A DNA stretch of 64,000 bases. It comes from Homarus americanus. Lineage: Eukaryota > Arthropoda > Malacostraca > Decapoda > Nephropidae. The DNA lies in assembly GCF_018991925.1 (NCBI RefSeq), contig NW_024722158.1, forward strand, positions 201,782-265,781, given 5' to 3'. Made by a program: the position numbers and the translations under genes. Under the pieces are notes generated by a model. It worked only from the letters and a program-made list of their open reading frames with translations, made no database searches and had not been told where the DNA came from. Below, in pieces: positions 43,536 through 53,700 of the stretch. The number at the start of each line of letters is the position of its first letter. The first letter of the stretch is position 1.

Positions 43536-43690
43536 GACTCAGGAACACCAGACTCAGCAGCTGACGCACCATCCCGGTAACACCAGACTCAGGAACACCA
43601 GACTCAGGAACACTAGACTCAGGAACACCAGACTCGGCAGCAGACGCACCATCCCGGGAACACCAGACTCAGCAGCAGACACCACACTGC
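43536..43690 (+). repeat. 15-16 bp tandem repeat
   Basis: Repeats of ACACCAGACTCAGGA with variants (GCAGCAGACGCACCATCCCGG inserted), directly after the gap. Confidence 0.85.
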
Positions 43691-44030
43691 CACCCTCACT
43701 TGACAATCCCACACTTACATAAACGACACCAAAAATATTATTTACAGTATTAAACCTTTTCCATTAAAGCTTTCCATTTTCTTCACTTCACTTTTCACGT
43801 CACTAGCAACCCATTTACACTAGCTCTAAAAATTTGAATCTGCACCGGACTCGGCAGCTAATGCACCATCCCGAGAACAACAGACGACACACAGCCACCC
43901 TCACTTAACAGTCATAAACAAACAAACCAAAAATATTAGTGACAGTATTTAATTTTTTCCATTATCTTCACTTCACACTTCACTAGAAACCCATTTACAC
44001 TCACCTTACAAGTCGTAATCTGCAGCAGAG
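43632..44030 (+). repeat. Tandem duplication of about 200 bp
   Basis: The segments 43632-43848 and 43849-44030 share GGCAGC..GCACCATCCCG, CAGCCACCCTCACTT, CCAAAAATATTA, TTTTCCATT and ACCCATTTACACT blocks in the same order, with many mismatches. An old duplication. Confidence 0.75.
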
Positions 44031-44178
44031 TCGGCTGCTTTCTCGTCACTCACTCAGAAAGACTGAGCGGGCGAGTGTGAATGTGTGAGTGAGCAGCCAC
44101 GGTGGCGCCTCTGGTGAGTAAAAAACGCATTTGTTTGCCAGATTTCCCACTCAAAATAAAAACATTTATCGCTATATA

Positions 44179-44497
44179 CAGCCACTCCTCGACATACGAC
44201 AGGGTTAGGGACCCAAATCCAGGTCGTAATTCGAATTGGTCATAAGTCGGAAATGCTTAAATAATACATAGAAAATCTAAAATGGGTGTCTCTTTTTCTT
44301 CTCAGCACCACAAAACTCACTTTTAAGCTTGCCAGCCATTTTAAAGTGAATTACAAACGAAAATTTTGTCAGTACACAGCGCAATCACTAATGTCGGGAC
44401 TCGAAAATATGTAATTTGAAAATTTTTTGGTACGACTGAGGCGGTTGTATGTCCGGGTGGTCATAAGTCGAGTAGGTCGTAAGTTGAGGAGTGGCTG
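44179..44497 (-). mobile_element. Tigger-type MITE 1, 319 bp
   Basis: Terminal inverted repeats CAGCCACTCCTCGACATACG (left) and its imperfect complement, ending at 44497, are flanked by TA dinucleotides, the pogo/Tigger target. The interior keeps, on the minus strand, the start of a transposase reading frame related to that of the full Tigger at 47.7 kb. It is a reverse-orientation copy of the MITE at 45328-45649. Confidence 0.88.
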
Positions 44498-44585
44498 TAT
44501 ATAGGAAAATTTCAATAATTTTGGTAGCCGCGATATAAAAAAATCTTTATATAAAGTCGCTATATATCCCAACCATACTGTACCA

Positions 44586-44818
44586 ATTATGATGTTTTTC
44601 AAGAAAGAACAGGCCGCTCACCCAGCTCATTCATCTCCCTCACCTACTGAGTCAGCTGCTGCCACCGCTGCACCACCCACCTCCCCGCCACGTGCCTCTC
44701 CGCCACCCGCCTCCCCGCCACCCGCCTCTCCACCACCCGCCTCTCCACCAACCGCCACTGCCTCACCCTCTTCCAACAGTGATCCTAATGATCTCCCTAA
44801 GCCTCAGTAACTAAATTT
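44586..44818 (+). pseudogene. C-terminal tail of a Tigger-like transposase
   Basis: Starts IMMFFKKEQ, a position matching the LDxFFKK end of Tigger transposases, and continues with Ser/Pro/Ala-rich sequence. A 15-bp tandem repeat (about 44690-44755) encodes ASPPP units. The catalytic domain is absent. The frame ends at 44810 and is followed by TGTACAATAAAGG, possibly part of another element end. Confidence 0.5.
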
Positions 44819-45209
44819 CATCCAACTGTACAATAAAGGTGGCCCCCAAATTTGCGGATTTTTGTTTCGTGGTCCTCTATTATTCGCGGATGACACTGGA
44901 TGTTCCCAAGAATGTCTGTGGGTATTTTTTAAGTTGCCGTCATTTTTGCGACTGGAACATGGAGCCATTCATTATAGAGACAGTATTTCCTTTACCTGTG
45001 GTTCCTCGGTTAACGAAATCCTTACAACAAGCACGTTTTGTTGTGAGCATCAGCTGATGGGCTAGTCTGCCAATTCAGTAATCTGTTCTATGTTTACATT
45101 CGTTTCCAGTGGAGTAAATATCAATATAATTGTGCTCTTTAATATTTGTGCATTTTTTTTATGAAAATTATTGGTCATTCTAAAATTTAGCCATCCAAGC
45201 TCTGTCTAC

Positions 45210-46580
45210 ATAAAGTTTTTCAACTACGGTATTATTTTTGGCTCGATATATGTAACTTTATTCATTTATTGAAACTCAATTACATGCTGTACTGTACAAG
45301 TAATCAAAATAATGTACAAAATGATTACAGCTCCTCCCCGACTTATGACCTACTCGACTTACGACCACCTGGACATACGACCGCCTCAGCCGTACCAAAA
45401 TTTTGTCAAATTACGTATTTTCGAGCCCCAATGTCAGTGATTGCGCTATGTACTGAAAAATTTTTTCGTTTGTAATTCACTTTAAAATGGCTGGCAAGCT
45501 TAAAAGTGAGAGTTTTGTGGTGCTCAGAAGAAAAAGAGACACCCATTTTAGATTTTCTATGTATTATTTAAGCATTTTCGACTTATGACCATTTTGACTT
45601 ACGACTTGGATTTGGGTCCCTAACCCCGTCGTAAGTTGGGGAGGAGCTGTACTAAAATTTTTGTCTAGTGCAAACTAGGGCATGTTTACATTCAAATTAA
45701 TCACTATCTTATAAGGATTAAAGCAATGTAAATTATATTCTCCACGGTCACTTCTATGACATTTTGTAAGCAAAAAACAAAAACAAATAAATACTTCACT
45801 AGACTTTTGACGCAAACCGTCAAGCATGTCACTGTCACCCCTCCCTCCCTCCCACCCTACTCCCAGCAAGGGTTTGGTGGTTATACAGTAGGCTTTAAAT
45901 TTTTTTCTTATATAATGTCACAGACACAAGTTAGGAGAATATAATTTGCATTGCTGGAATCCTTGCAAGACAGTGAATAATTTGAATATAAACATCATAT
46001 ATTTTGCACAAGAGATAAAAAGCTTAGTACATTAGTTTAGTACATTTTTGTAATGTAGAGTTTTTCAATTGTATTTTTGGGTAGATTTACCTAAATTTCT
46101 TCATTTATTTTCATCCATTTACATGCACACACCATACTAAAATAAACATAAAAGAAATAAATGACCTAATTGCAAACCTGTACTGTAGATGTACTAAATG
46201 ATTATGGTACTAAAATTGTTATGTCTAGTGCAAATTATAGCTTGTTTATATTAAAGTTAATCAGTATCTTACAAGAATCCCAGCAATGTAAATTATATTC
46301 TCGCAGGTCATTTCACTGGCATTTTAAAATGAGAGAAGCTTAGTCACTTAAGGACTGTTAAATAAACACACATGAGACCTTTGGCTCCAACTGTCAAACA
46401 TATCACCACACCTGCTCCCTCCCTCTCCCCCAGCCAGGGTTTTAGGCTTACAGTTTTTATCTTATATAATACCTCAGACTAAAGTTAGGAGAATAAAATT
46501 TGCATTGCTGGAATCCTTACAAGACAGTGAATAATTTGAATATAAACGTCATATATTTTGCACAAGAGATAAAAATTAAT
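45210..46580 (+). repeat. Tandem duplication of a 490-bp unit, one copy hit by a MITE
   Basis: Unit 1 (about 45210-46020, including a 322-bp MITE) and unit 2 (about 46048-46580) share long blocks. Examples are AGTTTTTCAA...TTCATTTATT, GTCTAGTGCAAA, AGCAATGTAAATTATATTCTC and TTTGCATTGCTGGAATCCTT, ending in CATATATTTTGCACAAGAGA. Unit 2 lacks the MITE and so shows the unoccupied site. Confidence 0.88.
45328..45649 (+). mobile_element. Tigger-type MITE 2, 322 bp
   Basis: Begins CAGCTCCTCCCCGACTTATG and ends with the inverted counterpart (GTTGGGGAGGAGCTG), with TA on both sides (45326-45327, 45650-45651). ATG at 45487 opens MAGKLKSESFVVLRRKRD, which aligns with MTGKHKSESAGGAPKKRRQ of the full Tigger. 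The right end shares GACTTGGATTTGGGTCCCT with the Tigger 3' end. It is a deletion derivative that kept both ends and the first codons. Confidence 0.9.
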
Positions 46581-46712
46581 CACCTGTATCACATTACAGT
46601 TGTGATTTAAGAGTAAGAGTGTATATGTACGTATATATAGTGATTTAAGGGTGATTTAGGGGAATTTTAGGAGTGTTTCTGACTTTATGCATTTTTGGCT
46701 TTACTTTGTATA
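46581..46712. other. Short AT-rich spacer
   Basis: Nothing recognised between the duplicated unit and the next Tigger-type element. Confidence 0.5.
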
Positions 46713-47351
46713 CAGTATTACTCCGCTTAACGCGGTTTCACTTAATGCGATTTCTCATATACGCGGTGCCTTGCCAGAACCGAACTTTCACTTAATGCGG
46801 TTCATCTACTCATATACGCGGGAAGCGGCGCGGGCACGATGCGCACAAGGTCGCCCAGTCATCAAAACATTACCGAGTTCTTCACCCGCCACCCACTACA
46901 GCCGGCCCAAGTCAGTGATAGTGATAATTATAGTGAGGATATGGACTTATATGGACTTTGAGGGGTTTGACAAAGAGGCCCTGCAAGCCTCTGTGGTGGA
47001 TAGTGATACAATTGATACAAGTGATACAGGTGAGGGCCAATAATCTGCCCTCTGCCTCGGAACCAACCCCCCATCCCCGTGTACCCAGCCATCTTTTCTA
47101 CTAATGTAAGTGTTAAAAAACCTATTATTATTGATATTTCTCTTAATTATTAATTGTGTGTGCATACCATCATAAAGTTAAGATAATATTTTTACTACAA
47201 CATAGTTGTGTGTCGTCAAAAAGTGGAGTTTGGGGGTAAGGCCAGTCTCTATTGGAATTAATCCCATATGTTCTGTTGTTCACTTAACGCGGTTTTCACT
47301 TAACGCGGTACCCTGTGGGTTCAATTGACCGCGTTAAGCGGGGTACAACTG
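46713..47351 (+). mobile_element. Tigger-type element 3, 639 bp, different TIR family
   Basis: TIRs CAGTATTACTCCGCTTAACG (left) and the complement of CAGTTGTACCCCGCTTAACG (right), flanked by TA. Subterminal CACTTAACGCGGT/CACTTAATGCGGT motifs are repeated. The interior encodes a fragment reading ITEFFTRHP (46869-46895) then an acidic Ser/Asp-rich stretch, the typical C-terminus of a Tigger transposase. It is thus an internally deleted element. Confidence 0.85.
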
Positions 47352-47399
47352 TATACTTTTCTGTGAGTTGGAACCAATTACCCAAGATCCCATTGAAAT

Positions 47400-47482
47400 A
47401 ATGGATTCGGTAAACGAAATTTTTGGTTAACGAATGACTCTGTGGAACGAATTGTGTTCGTTAACAGAGGGATCACTGTATA
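47400..47482. mobile_element. Right-end fragment of another Tigger-like element
   Basis: AACGAATTGTGTTCGTTAAC followed by AGAGGGATCACTGTA matches the style of Tigger TIRs that begin TACAGTGATCCCTC. No left partner is seen nearby. Confidence 0.5.
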
Positions 47483-47510
47483 TACAATACAATACATATA
47501 CAGGTATACA

Positions 47511-47619
47511 ATCAGAAACAAATATATTAAAAATGTGAGTCTACCCTCAAGTCTGTGCTGTATTTATTAAAGCACGGACTTGAGGGTAGACTCACATTTT
47601 TAATAATTTTGTTTCTGAT
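47511..47619. repeat. Near-perfect palindrome, 49-bp arms, 11-nt loop
   Basis: Arms 47511-47559 and 47571-47619 are inverted copies, identical at 46 of 49 positions, with loop GTATTTATTAA. Transcribed, it would form a long stable hairpin. It is not part of the adjacent Tigger element, which starts at 47690. Confidence 0.93.
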
Positions 47620-47664
47620 TAATTGTGAGAGCATTTTCCTATTATTATTTATTTGTATGTGTCT

Positions 47665-47685
47665 ACACACACACACACACACACA
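47665..47685 (+). repeat. (CA)n microsatellite
   Basis: About ten CA units directly before the Tigger target TA. Confidence 0.9.
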
Positions 47686-47689
47686 TATA

Positions 47690-50027
47690 CAGGTAGTCCC
47701 CGATTTACGACAGCTTGGACTTACGTCCATCGGTACTTACGACCTGCTCTGACCTTACGACCGTCGGGACATATGACCGCGGCAGTCGTGAGCAAAAATA
47801 TTTTCAAATGACGCGCGCATTTTCTATACCAAAACGTTTCTGTCCCGGGCGAGAGCGTGGCTGGCTCGGCCCGGGTCACCGCCGCGTGGGTACAACTCCC
47901 ACTCAGTGGAGCGCTTAGTTGGTGTTTGGCTATTGTGTCCTACTGGTCGCGCTGTGAACTTTCGTTATTATCGTATATGATTGACTTTATAATGACTGGA
48001 AAGCATAAAAGTGAGAGTGCTGGTGGTGCTCCAAAGAAAAGGAGACAGGCAATTACTTTTGAGATGAAAATGAAGATAATAACTCAGCATGAGAATGGAA
48101 AAACAGTAGCAACAATCTCACGTGACCTAGGTTTCTCACACTCGACCATATCCACTATTCTGAAGGACAAGGAACGTATTTGTGATGTAGTGAAAGGAAC
48201 AACACCAATAAAGGGAACTATAATTTCAAAGAAAAGACAAGGTCCTATTCACGATATGGAAAAATTATTGGTGATATGGATACAAGACCAGATACAGAAG
48301 CGTGTACCCTTAAGCCTTCTAACCATACAGGCTAAAGCAAGAAGCCTGTTCCAAAGCCTGAAGGAGCAGGCAGGAGATGAATGTGATCAAACCTTTACAG
48401 GAAGTCATGGGTGGATTGATAGATTTAAAAAATGCTACAGTCTACACAATGTTAAGGTGAGTGGAGAGGCAGCTAGTGCTGATGTTGGTGCTGCCGAAGC
48501 TTTTAAGGAGGAGTTAGATGATGGATTATTGTGGAAGGGAATTATTTGCCTGAGCAAATATTCAATGTGGATGAGACTGGATTATTGTGGAAGCGCATGC
48601 CTGAGCTGACATACATCCACAAAGAAGCGAAAACAATGCCAGGATTCAAGGCATTCAAGGACAGAATTACACTTCTGTTGGGGGGGGGAATGTTGCTGGT
48701 TTCAAGCTAAAGCCCTTCATGATCTATCATTCAGAGAACCCCAGAGCATTTAAACATGTCAGCAAGCACACACTGCCAGTGTTTTATCGCAGTAATAAGA
48801 AAGCCTGGATGACCTTAGCACTGTTTGAGGATTAGTTCATGACTTGTTTCATTCCACGAGCCAAGGAGTATTGTCTGCAACAACGGATTCCATTCAAGAT
48901 TTTGCTGATTTTGGATAATACTCCGGGACACCCACCACACCTGGACGACATGCACCCTGATGTTAAGGTAGTTTACATTCCACCTAACACTACCTCTATC
49001 ATCCAACCCACAGATCAGGGTGCTATTGCTGCCTTTAAAGCGTATTATTTACGCACGACCTTCGCTCAGGCTGTTGCTGCTACTGAAGGTGAGAAAACGC
49101 TCAGAGAGTTTTGGAAGGAGTACAACGTTTTGTCATGTATAAAGAACATTAGTGCAGCATGGGATCAGATTACAAAACATTGCATGAATGGAATGTGGAA
49201 GAAAGTCCTGAAAAGATATGTGAACAGTTTCAAAGGATTTAATGAAAATGAAGTTATTTCGGATATTAGTAACAAGATAGTGGAGTTAGGTAAACAGCTG
49301 GAGTTAGAAATTGATAATGAAGATGTTGGACAGTTGGTTGAAAGTGTAGCAGAAGAGCTCAGTAACGAGGATCTTATTGAACTAGATGCACAGAAAATTG
49401 CAGAGGAAGAAGAGAGACAAAATGTAGAAGAAGAACCTGCACCCCCCAAAAAGTTTTCAGTGATACATATGGCAGAGGCATTTGCTACAATTAATAAAGG
49501 AATGCAAATGTTTGATGGCATGGATCAGAATTATGAGCGTTATGCCAAAGTTGACAGAATGATCCAAGATGCACTTGCTTGCTACAGAGAAATTTATAAT
49601 GAAAAGAAAAAACAAACTGTGTAGTCTAAATTGGACATCTATTTTAAGAAGTCCCCCAGTGCTGTCTCCACGCCCTGCCATGCTGCCTCTTCACTCCCTC
49701 AAGATGATCCAATACCTTCAACCAGCAAGTTTCCACAGTACATAAACCTGTCTGAAGAAAGCGACATTGATGACCCACCCAGCCCTGTCTCCTCCTCTGC
49801 TTCTTCCAGTTAATATAGTCTCCAAGTATACCAGTAAATAGAAAATTATGGGGGCCCCGTGTGCATTCAGCTGACTACATTAAAGGTAAGTGCTCAGTCA
49901 CACTGTATCCATTCCTCATTATTTATTACTTTTACTGTACTGTATTTCATTGTAGATTTTTTTTTTTTCGTCGGACTTACGACCTGGATTTGGGTCCCTC
50001 ACCCCGTCGGAAGTCGGGAAGCACCTG
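47690..50027 (+). mobile_element. Tigger/pogo DNA transposon, 2338 bp, near full length
   Basis: Left TIR CAGGTAGTCCCCGATTTACG and right TIR (complement of CAGGTGCTTCCCGACTTCCG), with TA at 47688-47689 and 50028-50029. Repeated CTTACGACC motifs lie inside both ends. It contains one transposase gene broken by two frameshifts and two stops. Related MITEs at 44.2 and 45.3 kb share its right end and first codons. Confidence 0.92.
47992..49813 (+). pseudogene. Tigger/pogo transposase, broken
   Basis: Start at ATG 47992 (MTGKHKSES). N-terminal pogo/CENP-B-type helix-turn-helix (ITFEMKMKIITQHENGKTVATISRDLGFSHSTI split over 48050-48155), then a second Tc5-type HTH (SLLTIQAKARSLFQSLKEQ...GSHGWIDRFKK). 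DDE_1 domain: NVDETGL (48564-48584), LILDNTPGH (Asp at 48914) and QPTDQGAI (Asp at 49013), about 32 residues between the last two. Lesions: a frameshift near 48515-48545, an expanded G9 run at 48680-48688, a TAG at 48833-48835 replacing Trp of EDWF, and a TAG at 49622-49624 just before a conserved-looking tail SKLDIYFKK, which runs in the same frame to 49813. All three catalytic Asp are present. Confidence 0.9.
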
Positions 50028-50029
50028 TA

Positions 50030-50060
50030 CATTACAGGTAAAAGAAATAATTGTCCTAAG
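50030..50060. other. Short sequence between Tigger and hAT with left 8-bp target duplication
   Basis: GTCCTAAG at 50053-50060 is the left target duplication of the hAT element. Confidence 0.85.
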
Positions 50061-50339
50061 CAGTGGCAGCTCATGCCTTGGAGCTGCAGTCCCCCCCAGA
50101 CACTCACTGCCAGGCGTATGCTTCCTTCAGACACACAGCAGAATAATAATCTACTAACAAATATATCGTAATAAAAAGTCATTATATGTTATTTTCAGTA
50201 CATTACTGGGTGAATTTTATTAAAACCAGACAAAAACTAAAGTTACTTTCATAGTTGCTGTATGATTCATGTCTGTTATTAATTGGCACCACATCTGCAG
50301 TTGGTGCAGCTCAGTCTTGCGTTTACATAGTGTGCGGAA

Positions 50340-52460
50340 GGTGTAGTTAAGTCGTGCTTTCTTTAATTACCCTTTGACGGTGGAAAATCGAGTGAAGTAT
50401 TTGCAAAGCATCAACTTCTCCCAGCTGACATTAAATGAAAAGACTGAAATCAAAGCAAGAGGAAGACCCACACCAGATTAATCCATTCAACAGAATAGTA
50501 CAAGCAGGAACAAAGAATATACACGCCAGTTTACCATCAGTTTTTATCAGAAATGTGTATGGCTCTGTGGTTGTGACGAGGCAAATACTTTATTCTGCTT
50601 TCCATGTTTAATGTTTGGTGGGGACTCGTTATGGACAGAAGTGATGTGACTGACTTGAGGCATTTGCCACAGAAGACAATGATACATGAGCAGTCAGCCA
50701 AACACATGAATAACATGATTGATTTTTCGTTGCTGGGTAAAGTGAACATTGCAGCTCAAATTGACACAGCATACAAGCTCTCAGTTGCAAAACACAATGA
50801 ACAGGTGAGAAAAAACAGAGATGTGTTATCCAAAATCATAAACTGTGTAAAATTTTGTGGGAAGTTTGAACTTCCTCTTAAGAGGACATGATGAAACTAC
50901 GAGGTCCAAGAATCAGGGAGCATTTCGTGGATTAGTTGATTTTGCCTGTGAACTGGATTCTAGCTTAGAAGCTCATTTAAAGACTGCTACAGTTTTTAAA
51001 GGAACATCCAAATCAATACAGAATTATTTTTTAGAATCTATGTTGGAAATCTGCAAAAATAAGATCAAGGAAGAAGTAAAGAATGCAGAATATTTGGCAG
51101 TTTTGTGTGATGGGACAACGGATATTTATGATAACATGCAGAGGGTAATTGTTTTAAGGTATGAGCTACAAGGGAAGCCTGTTGAGAGATTCTGGGGACT
51201 TTTTTACCCTATCAACCAGACAGCAGAAGCCTTATCAAGTGTGTTACTTAAAGAGCTCCAGACTTTAATTGGTGATTGTCCACACAAGCTCATTGCCCAA
51301 ACTTACGATGGTGCAGCTGCTCTAAGTGGAGTCAATAAAGGTGTGCAAACAAGAATAAAAGAAGTGTATAGCAATGCCCACTTTATCCACTGTTAAGCAC
51401 ACAACTGAGCTTGATTTTGGAAAAGGCAACATCACAGACTACTAATGTTCAACTATTTTTCAATAGCTTGTCAGGAATACCAGCATTTTTTCTAAGTCTC
51501 CACAAAGAACGGCTGCATTGGAGAATGTTGCTGGCCATCGAATTCCAAGGCCATCTGCAACACATTGGAATTTCAAGAGCAGAACAGTCAATGCTATGCA
51601 TGAAATGAAAGATGCACTAATTGAATGTTGCAGCACACTGGAAGCATCTAACTCAAGAGACACTGGATCTGCAGCAGCTGGTATCTAAAGATTTGTGAAT
51701 GATCCTGAATTCGAAGGTTGGTTGGAAATTTTCTCCAAAGTAATGCCTCATGTAGACATTATGTTCTCTCAGCTTCAGTTTAGAAATATTGATGCAGCAA
51801 AGGCTAATGCCTCTTTAAAAGTTTTTAATTCTGTAGTTCAGAAGTTAAGAGATGAATGTGATGCCACAGTGTCATCTCCTGAGCCGAAGATAAGAAAATT
51901 TAATACAGATAGATCAGCTGCTGCCAAAGGAGGTCTGTGACGTAATTTTGCCACAGGGCAGAGAGAGATTCAGCATTACTAATCATTTGGAAGCAAGCAA
52001 GTTAATTTTAGTGAATATTTTTCCAGTGTATGCCAAACATTTCACTAGTAATGAACTTGCACAAGCAATTGCAGCCTATCCCTTTCTTAAAAAGACAAGT
52101 TGAAAACTGAGCTTACTGTACTGTACACAACAGAAGATTTGTGCAAATCAAAAAGTCTTATTGACTTGTTGGAGATGATGAAAGACAATCATCTACAGTC
52201 AACATTTTCAGACAGTGTCAAGTTGCTAAAATTTTTAATACTGTACAGTAACTACTCCAATGACAACTGCAGAAGCAGAAAGTAGCTTTTCAACTTTGAA
52301 GAGAAAATAAACTTTTTTGTGCAGTACCATGGTGAATGAAAGACTGTCTGCTTTAGCAATGATATCCATTAAAAATCAAATGATAACAGAAATGAAGGAT
52401 TTTAATGAAAAAGTAATAAACCATTTTGCTACATCGAAAAGCCAATTTTATTTTCAAGTA
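50340..52460 (+). pseudogene. hAT transposase (TTF-zinc finger / DUF4371 type), broken
   Basis: KCVWLCGCDEANTLFCFPCLMFGG (read in two parts around 50548-50620) is a TTF-type zinc finger. Frames 50604-50891 and 50857-51396 carry the DUF4371 region (HMNNMIDFSLL, LPLRGHDE split by a frameshift near 50880, VLCDGTTDI with a catalytic-type Asp, and QTYDGAAALSG with another). Further pieces lie at 51411-51940 (SRDTGSAAAG; FVNDPEFEGWL) and 52100-52285. The hAT dimerisation block TTAEAESSFSTLKR (about 52270-52310) is followed by a TAA, then MVNERLSALAMISIKNQM. It resembles the ZMYM1-like transposase genes abundant in invertebrates. At least four frame breaks rule out function. Confidence 0.88.
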
Positions 52461-52464
52461 ATAC

Positions 52465-52540
52465 TACCATCACCACCTCAGCCATCCCTACTGCCACCCC
52501 CACCATCCCTTCTACCACCACCACCACGACTACCATGCCC
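52465..52540 (+). repeat. CCACC-rich low-complexity tract
   Basis: Short run of CCACCACC/CCATCCC triplets between the end of the transposase and the right TIR. Confidence 0.75.
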
Positions 52541-52657
52541 TGGAAATCCGTGGACATCAACTCATACCTGAGATAGGTCAAATTTGTGTACCCGACTGTT
52601 GTGTGAAGCTTGCAGTCCCTCCATTTTATTTTACCACGAGCCGCCACTGGTCCTAAG

Positions 52658-52970
52658 GGAAAAACACATAAACGGAATATACATATTTTTGTACACAAGT
52701 AAAAATGACCCGGTCAGCAAATGTTATTCGTGGATTTGGCGATTCGCGGCCATTTTGAGAACCTAACCCCAGTGCCCCCTGTACACTTCATGAAGCTCCA
52801 AACTTCTACATAAGGAGAGTAGTTCTGTTGACTTAAGTTTCTCATACACAGTACAGTATAGGCATACAGTTGTGCGCTAAGGTTGAATTAGTTGCTATTT
52901 GCGGTTTTGCCAATTTGTGTCATACCTTGGAACCTAACCCCTGCGAATAACAAGGGTTTATTGTAATTAT
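52658..52970. mobile_element. Two Tigger-like right-end fragments
   Basis: GAACCTAACCCCAGTGCCCCC followed by TGTA (about 52760-52781), and GGAACCTAACCCCTGCGAAT followed by AACAAGGGTTTATTGTA (to about 52963), are both inward-reading Tigger-type termini with TTCGCGG/TTCGTGG subterminal motifs. No matching left ends were found. Confidence 0.5.
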
Positions 52971-53039
52971 TAGCAATAATTTAGATTTAATTCTTGTACA
53001 TTACCCATGCTTTGGTGGATGCTAATTCCCATTGTCCTT

Positions 53040-53700
53040 AAACAGTGTTGTACGTTGACGCCGTTAATTTAACGCCATCAATGGACGGCGGCAACTATTT
53101 ATTAATGCTGACGCCATAAATTTTTTGGGCAGGTGACGCTATAGGTGATGCAGTCAACTTTTCACTCGGACGGAGCGTCAAGCGTCAATTTGTTCGTCAG
53201 GAAAAAGGCCACCAACCAGCTGTCCAGGTTGGTGGAGAAGTCCGTGCACGAGACTGAGAGCAGCAGCAGCGGTGAGGGAGACGACAAAGACCATGACGTG
53301 GAGGAGGAACTGTTCCAGGCCGTGTACGAGACCCCCCGCAGGAATGAAAAAGACAGTGATCTTTTTAAGCGTTTCCTGGGGGAGAAACCCCAACAAGGCC
53401 ATGAGGGAGTTGTTCATCATATACAACACCCCCATCCCCTCTAGTGCTGCCGTGGAGCGCATGTTCTCCATGAGCAAGGACGTCTTGAGGCCCAAGCGCA
53501 GCAGAATGAGCAACAAGCATTTTGAGATGCTAGTATTCTTGCGGGGGAACAAATGAATAATTAAAATGATGACATGCCAAGTTGAGGAGTTTGTGGATGA
53601 TTGTTGCCTCCATAGTGACTGAGTCTGACTAAGACTCACCCTCAACTGTCCCTCTAACTGGGGTGTGGCTGTGGTGACGTCAAGATTCAATTCTAATTGA
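53040..53700 (+). mobile_element. Internally deleted hAT element remnant
   Basis: Encodes only the C-terminal part of a hAT transposase. CAGTGTTGTACGTTGACGCC at 53043 could be a left hAT end, but the right end was not identified with certainty (AAGTAAAAGTACAGTTACT-like sequence at about 54.25 kb is a candidate). Confidence 0.55.
53145..53556 (+). pseudogene. hAT transposase C-terminal dimerisation domain
   Basis: Frame 53145-53444 gives ATNQLSRLVEKSV, ESSSSGEGDDKDHDVEEELF (acidic linker) and RNEKDSDLFKRFLGEKP. After a one-base shift near 53390, frame 53272-53556 gives NKAMRELFIIYNTPIPSSA, AVERMFSMSKDVLRPKRSRM and KHFEMLVFLRGNK with a stop at 53556. This is the hATC block (PIPSSAAVERxFS). The family differs from the ZMYM1-like hAT upstream. 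Confidence 0.88.

Larger units (their letters stand above)
50061..52649 (+). mobile_element. hAT DNA transposon, 2589 bp, ZMYM1-like
   Basis: TIRs CAGTGGCAGCTCATG (left) and the complement of CAGTGGCGGCTCGTG (right, ending 52649), with perfect 8-bp target duplications GTCCTAAG at 50053-50060 and 52650-52657. One hAT transposase gene lies inside, much decayed. TIR, 8-bp duplication and protein agree. Confidence 0.94.

Noticed and set aside
43390..43572. Open frame across the gap
   Set aside because: More than half of it is N.
49165..49521. 118-codon Ser-rich minus-strand frame
   Set aside because: Antisense shadow of the acidic C-terminal part of the Tigger transposase.
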